NCBI RefSeq assembly: GCF_023611925.1
Contig: NZ_CP091456.1
Span: 2,521,161 to 2,585,160, forward strand
Source of the DNA: Avibacterium sp. 20-132
GTDB lineage: Bacteria; Pseudomonadota; Gammaproteobacteria; Enterobacterales; Pasteurellaceae
Direction of reading: 5' to 3'
DNA: 64,000 nt
Shown here: one piece after another, positions 61,290 to 64,000 of the stretch
Layout: each line of letters starts with the position of its first letter
Position numbering within the stretch: the first letter of the stretch is position 1
Program-made: the position numbers and the translations under genes
Notes under the pieces: generated by a model
Told to the model about the DNA's origin: nothing
Database searches by the model: none
The model's input: the letters and a program-made list of their open reading frames with translations, nothing else

Positions 61290-62471
61290 TTAATTAATTA
61301 CTTTTATTGGGAACTTATAATAGTAAATCAGTGAAATCATCAATCTCACTAAACTCGCGCCAATTAACGCGTAAGCCACTCCATATAACCCTTGATCTTT
61401 GAAAATAAAAAATAAGCCAACTAAAACAAGGATAGAAATAATTTGACGGGTAAATAATAAGACTTGCTTACCTAACATCAGCATATTTTGTGATAATAGC
61501 CAAGAAAGCCCCGCTAATAATGAATTAATAATGAACCATAATAACACAGGCGCAACTTCAACATAGGCATTACCAAAAAATAAATGAATAATTGGCTCTG
61601 CTAAAAACGGCACAATGACCACCGCACTAATTCCCATTAATATGATAAGCCCTAACACGGCACGAATACGATTTAGGTTATTAAGTAAACCTGAATAATA
61701 ATAATCCACCATCATATTGATAATACGAGTTAGCAACGCATCAAAAGCAATGCAAACAGTATATAAACCTAGGGTATAATTGCCCATTAACGCGACAATT
61801 AGAAATCGGTCTAAATTCACTGTTGTCGCACCAAAAACTTGTAGTAAATTTTGTTTTAACCAATTTTTAAAGAAATTAGTTGGAATAATCTTTTGTATTT
61901 CTGTTTTTTGCTTAACTTGCTTTTCTATTTTATTTAGGGCATAAAGTGCAAATAAAGCCTGTATTGATGTTAAAATTGTTAAGAGTTGAACCACTTTTTC
62001 TAAATGTTGCTGACCAAAAAGAAAATAATACCCGCCATATAGGCCTACGGCTAAAATAGGCTGTTGCAAAGAAAGTAAGCGATAAAGAGATAAATTAGCA
62101 TCAATTTTACTTTTTTCTAGGGTAATCGTAAAAATAGCGGTAAAAACAACATTTAAAATAAATAAATAATGAAATGATGTAATATTAAAAAATAAAAGCG
62201 CAAGGCTGGATACAAATAGTGAAAATAATAAAAAAGCCGCAAAATAATAACGCCAATGATGATATTGGTTATTACGCATACAAAGTGCAAGAGAAAACCC
62301 TACTCCCCCCGTGGCAATCGTAACCACATAGGTAACAGAAGTAATAAAAAGCTGCAATGCACCGCGTTCTTCCACGGCAAGCAAACGAGCCAGTAAAAAG
62401 GAACTCACCATTGTGAGTCCCGTGGTTAAGAAGGTGGTAATCAGCAGTTTTGTAAAGGATTTATTCTTCAT
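61290..62471 (-). CDS. Wzx-like oligosaccharide flippase
   Basis: 393 residues with about twelve hydrophobic segments and the MOP-superfamily N-terminus ([35 protein letters not shown]). It moves lipid-linked oligosaccharide across the inner membrane. It overlaps the pyruvyltransferase gene by 11 bp and ends 10 bp before the GT25 start. Confidence 0.85.
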   Translation of the reverse strand: MKNKSFTKLLITTFLTTGLTMVSSFLLARLLAVEERGALQLFITSVTYVVTIATGGVGFSLALCMRNNQYHHWRYYFAAFLLFSLFVSSLALLFFNITSFHYLFILNVVFTAIFTITLEKSKIDANLSLYRLLSLQQPILAVGLYGGYYFLFGQQHLEKVVQLLTILTSIQALFALYALNKIEKQVKQKTEIQKIIPTNFFKNWLKQNLLQVFGATTVNLDRFLIVALMGNYTLGLYTVCIAFDALLTRIINMMVDYYYSGLLNNLNRIRAVLGLIILMGISAVVIVPFLAEPIIHLFFGNAYVEVAPVLLWFIINSLLAGLSWLLSQNMLMLGKQVLLFTRQIISILVLVGLFFIFKDQGLYGVAYALIGASLVRLMISLIYYYKFPIKVIN

Positions 62472-63438
62472 AAACTTTCACAAAATCAATATCTTGCGTC
62501 CATTGATGATAATAGCCTAAATTTTTACCATAAGAATTATCACAAACTTCATTAGGGAGTTCTAACAAACAAGAAAAAATATGCCCGTGTAATCGGCTTG
62601 TTACCACTAAATCATAGCCTTGAAAAATCTCCTTGCAACGTTCAATTACCGCCAAGCTATGGCGATACCATAAATTATTAACAACATTTTTTAACCAAGG
62701 TTGATGATATTTATTGGCTATTTTCGCCAATCCGCTACAAATACGTTCATAATATTTATCTTGAGTGGTAAGAATATCTTCCCAATCTTTTATTTCCGCA
62801 CTTGTAGGCAATGTGGCTTGGATATTTTTTTCCAAATGGCTTGCTTCAATATCTTTACGCAAAAAATATAAGGTTTTTTCTGCCGATTTTTGCACCGCAC
62901 GTTGCTTTTGCAACAATGTTGAACCATAAAGTTGATGCGCCATATCAGGCGATAAAAACACCTTATCAGAAAACTGTGCTTTCATTAATTGATAAGTGGC
63001 TTGATCACGTGCAAATAAATAACAATCTTTATGCGCAGAAAAAATGGCTGCTGATTTTTCTTTTGCTTGCGGGTGAGAAAAATAGGCGGTTTGTGGCATA
63101 ACAATAATGCGATTATTCGGAAAGGCTTGCACCAACGCCTCACGCATTGCCTGAATTGCGGGGTAAAGATCACCAAAATTACCACCGCCGTGGCACACTA
63201 AGGTCGTCGTCGGCTTGACATATTTTTTTACTTCATCAAGATCAAAGCTTTGTAAACAACGTCTTAATCGAATATGAATTTGATAATCCTGAAAAAACGC
63301 CTCTGTTCCCGCATAAATGAGCAAATCCCCCACATTTAGATGCAGCGGATAATCAAAATACAACACATCATTTTTATCCACGATCACATCAAGGATTTGC
63401 TTTAAATCTTGTTTCAGAGAAACTAAAATCTCGTTCAT
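62461..63438 (-). CDS. polysaccharide pyruvyl transferase family protein
   Basis: 325 residues of the CsaB/WcaK-type fold. HGGGNFGDLYPA near residue 95, PQTAYF, ARDQATYQLM, SPDMAHQLYG, and the C-terminal TSRLHGHIFSCLLELPNEVCDNSYGKN are all present. Some members add ketal-linked pyruvate to polysaccharide sugars; others move other groups. First gene of the six-gene operon, with its promoter in the 151-bp divergent gap to the YdcF-family gene. Confidence 0.82.
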   Translation of the reverse strand: MNEILVSLKQDLKQILDVIVDKNDVLYFDYPLHLNVGDLLIYAGTEAFFQDYQIHIRLRRCLQSFDLDEVKKYVKPTTTLVCHGGGNFGDLYPAIQAMREALVQAFPNNRIIVMPQTAYFSHPQAKEKSAAIFSAHKDCYLFARDQATYQLMKAQFSDKVFLSPDMAHQLYGSTLLQKQRAVQKSAEKTLYFLRKDIEASHLEKNIQATLPTSAEIKDWEDILTTQDKYYERICSGLAKIANKYHQPWLKNVVNNLWYRHSLAVIERCKEIFQGYDLVVTSRLHGHIFSCLLELPNEVCDNSYGKNLGYYHQWTQDIDFVKVYEE

Positions 63439-63589
63439 TGTTTAACCATCTTTCCTATAAAGCTGCTTATCAGCATAAAGTGGCTATTTTAAAACAGAAT
63501 CCGCCAGAGTTCCAAAAGGATTGAGTATCTTTACAAAAGATTACAAGCCCTTTATGCTAAACAGCAAATTGTTCAACTCAATATTATTT

Positions 63590-64000
63590 ATGTATTTACT
63601 CACCAAACTCATTACAGCCCTCATTCTTCCGCCATTTAATGTATTGATTTTATGGATTTTTTCTTTACTTTTTGCGAGAAAACAATACAAAAAACTGAGC
63701 CTTATTTGCGCTGTTTTAGGCGTTACAATTTTGTATGTGTTCAGTATTCCCTATACCGCACAAAAATTGCAAGATAGCCTAGTTAAAGAACCCCCACTCA
63801 GCCTTGCCGATTACAAAACAGCACAAGCAATCGTCGTGCTAGGTGGCGGCTTACGAGATAGTAACGAATTATTTGGTCCGCTTGCTGTGCCTGCCATTCC
63901 TCTTGAACGCTTACGTTATGCTGCTTATTTACATCAACAAACCCAATTACCTATTTTGATTACTGGTGCAAGTCCAAATGGTAATTCGGAGGCTAAAATT
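63590..64000 (+). CDS. YdcF/ElyC-family protein (DUF218), 3' part outside window
   Basis: 137 codons are open to the window edge. Two N-terminal membrane helices (KLITALILPPFNVLILWIFSLLF and LSLICAVLGVTILYVFSIPYT) precede the DUF218 domain beginning AQAIVVLGGGLRDSNELFG and ILITGASPNGNSEAK. ElyC affects envelope synthesis at low temperature in E. coli. The start is uncertain: an in-frame ATG at 63554 would add 12 residues and neither has a strong ribosome site. Confidence 0.8.
   Translation, partial: MYLLTKLITALILPPFNVLILWIFSLLFARKQYKKLSLICAVLGVTILYVFSIPYTAQKLQDSLVKEPPLSLADYKTAQAIVVLGGGLRDSNELFGPLAVPAIPLERLRYAAYLHQQTQLPILITGASPNGNSEAKI

Overview
The window is chromosomal DNA of a low-GC gammaproteobacterium of the family Pasteurellaceae. 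The main evidence is the many copies of the Haemophilus-type DNA uptake signal core AAGTGCGGT (or ACCGCACTT), spread through genes and intergenic regions and often paired as inverted repeats that act as terminators. Gene content agrees: torYZ-type anaerobic respiration, a NorM/RibE/RplY/TesB/XthA housekeeping set, an ESPR-type trimeric autotransporter and small LPS-style glycosyltransferases. The species cannot be fixed from the sequence; a Haemophilus/Avibacterium/Aggregatibacter/Pasteurella-like organism is likely.

Layout. 1-7.2 kb: LPS-kinase-like fragment, AGCS amino acid symporter, gluconate 5-dehydrogenase-like SDR behind a perfect CRP site, tyrosine permease, periplasmic 5'-nucleotidase/cyclic phosphodiesterase, aquaporin Z. 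7.2-8.1 kb: a candidate sRNA and an unrecognised 73-aa protein. 8.1-15.6 kb: quinol nitric oxide reductase, an HxlR regulator with a divergent NAD(P)-binding oxidoreductase, thrS with an attenuator-like leader, grxB and a fructosamine kinase. 15.6-17.9 kb: an AT-rich accessory patch with a small secreted two-cysteine peptide, an unknown membrane protein and a decayed lipoprotein gene. 17.9-29.5 kb: one 11.6-kb gene for a 3871-residue trimeric autotransporter adhesin with collagen-like modules repeated about every 1.3 kb.

29.8-38.6 kb is an iron-uptake locus: Ftr1-type permease, P19 periplasmic protein, DUF2318/YHS membrane protein, two FtsX-like permeases and an ATPase. It is split in the middle by a RAYT transposase and about nineteen GTAG-hairpin REP units, thirteen of them in a 62-63-bp tandem array. 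38.6-47.5 kb: yeaD, AEC transporter, ribE, norM, Gfo/Idh/MocA oxidoreductase, a TonB-dependent receptor behind an inverted-repeat promoter, rplY, a DedA protein and ycgL.

47.8-53.6 kb is the most interesting stretch: a TMAO-reductase module of torY (pentaheme cytochrome) and torZ (molybdoenzyme), with a candidate molybdenum-cofactor riboswitch between them. Upstream of torY on the same strand is a gene for a LuxR-type HTH fused to a type-1 periplasmic-binding-like domain. A perfect 20-bp palindrome of NarL-like 7-2-7 geometry lies at about -42 of the torY promoter, so the module looks like a self-contained one-component sensor circuit with a second, cofactor-level control. 53.8-57.6 kb: xthA, tesB, a DUF455 ferritin-like protein, mltB. 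57.6-63.4 kb: a six-gene minus-strand surface-glycan operon (pyruvyltransferase family, Wzx, GT25, Wzy, two GT2). The window ends in a YdcF/ElyC-family gene.
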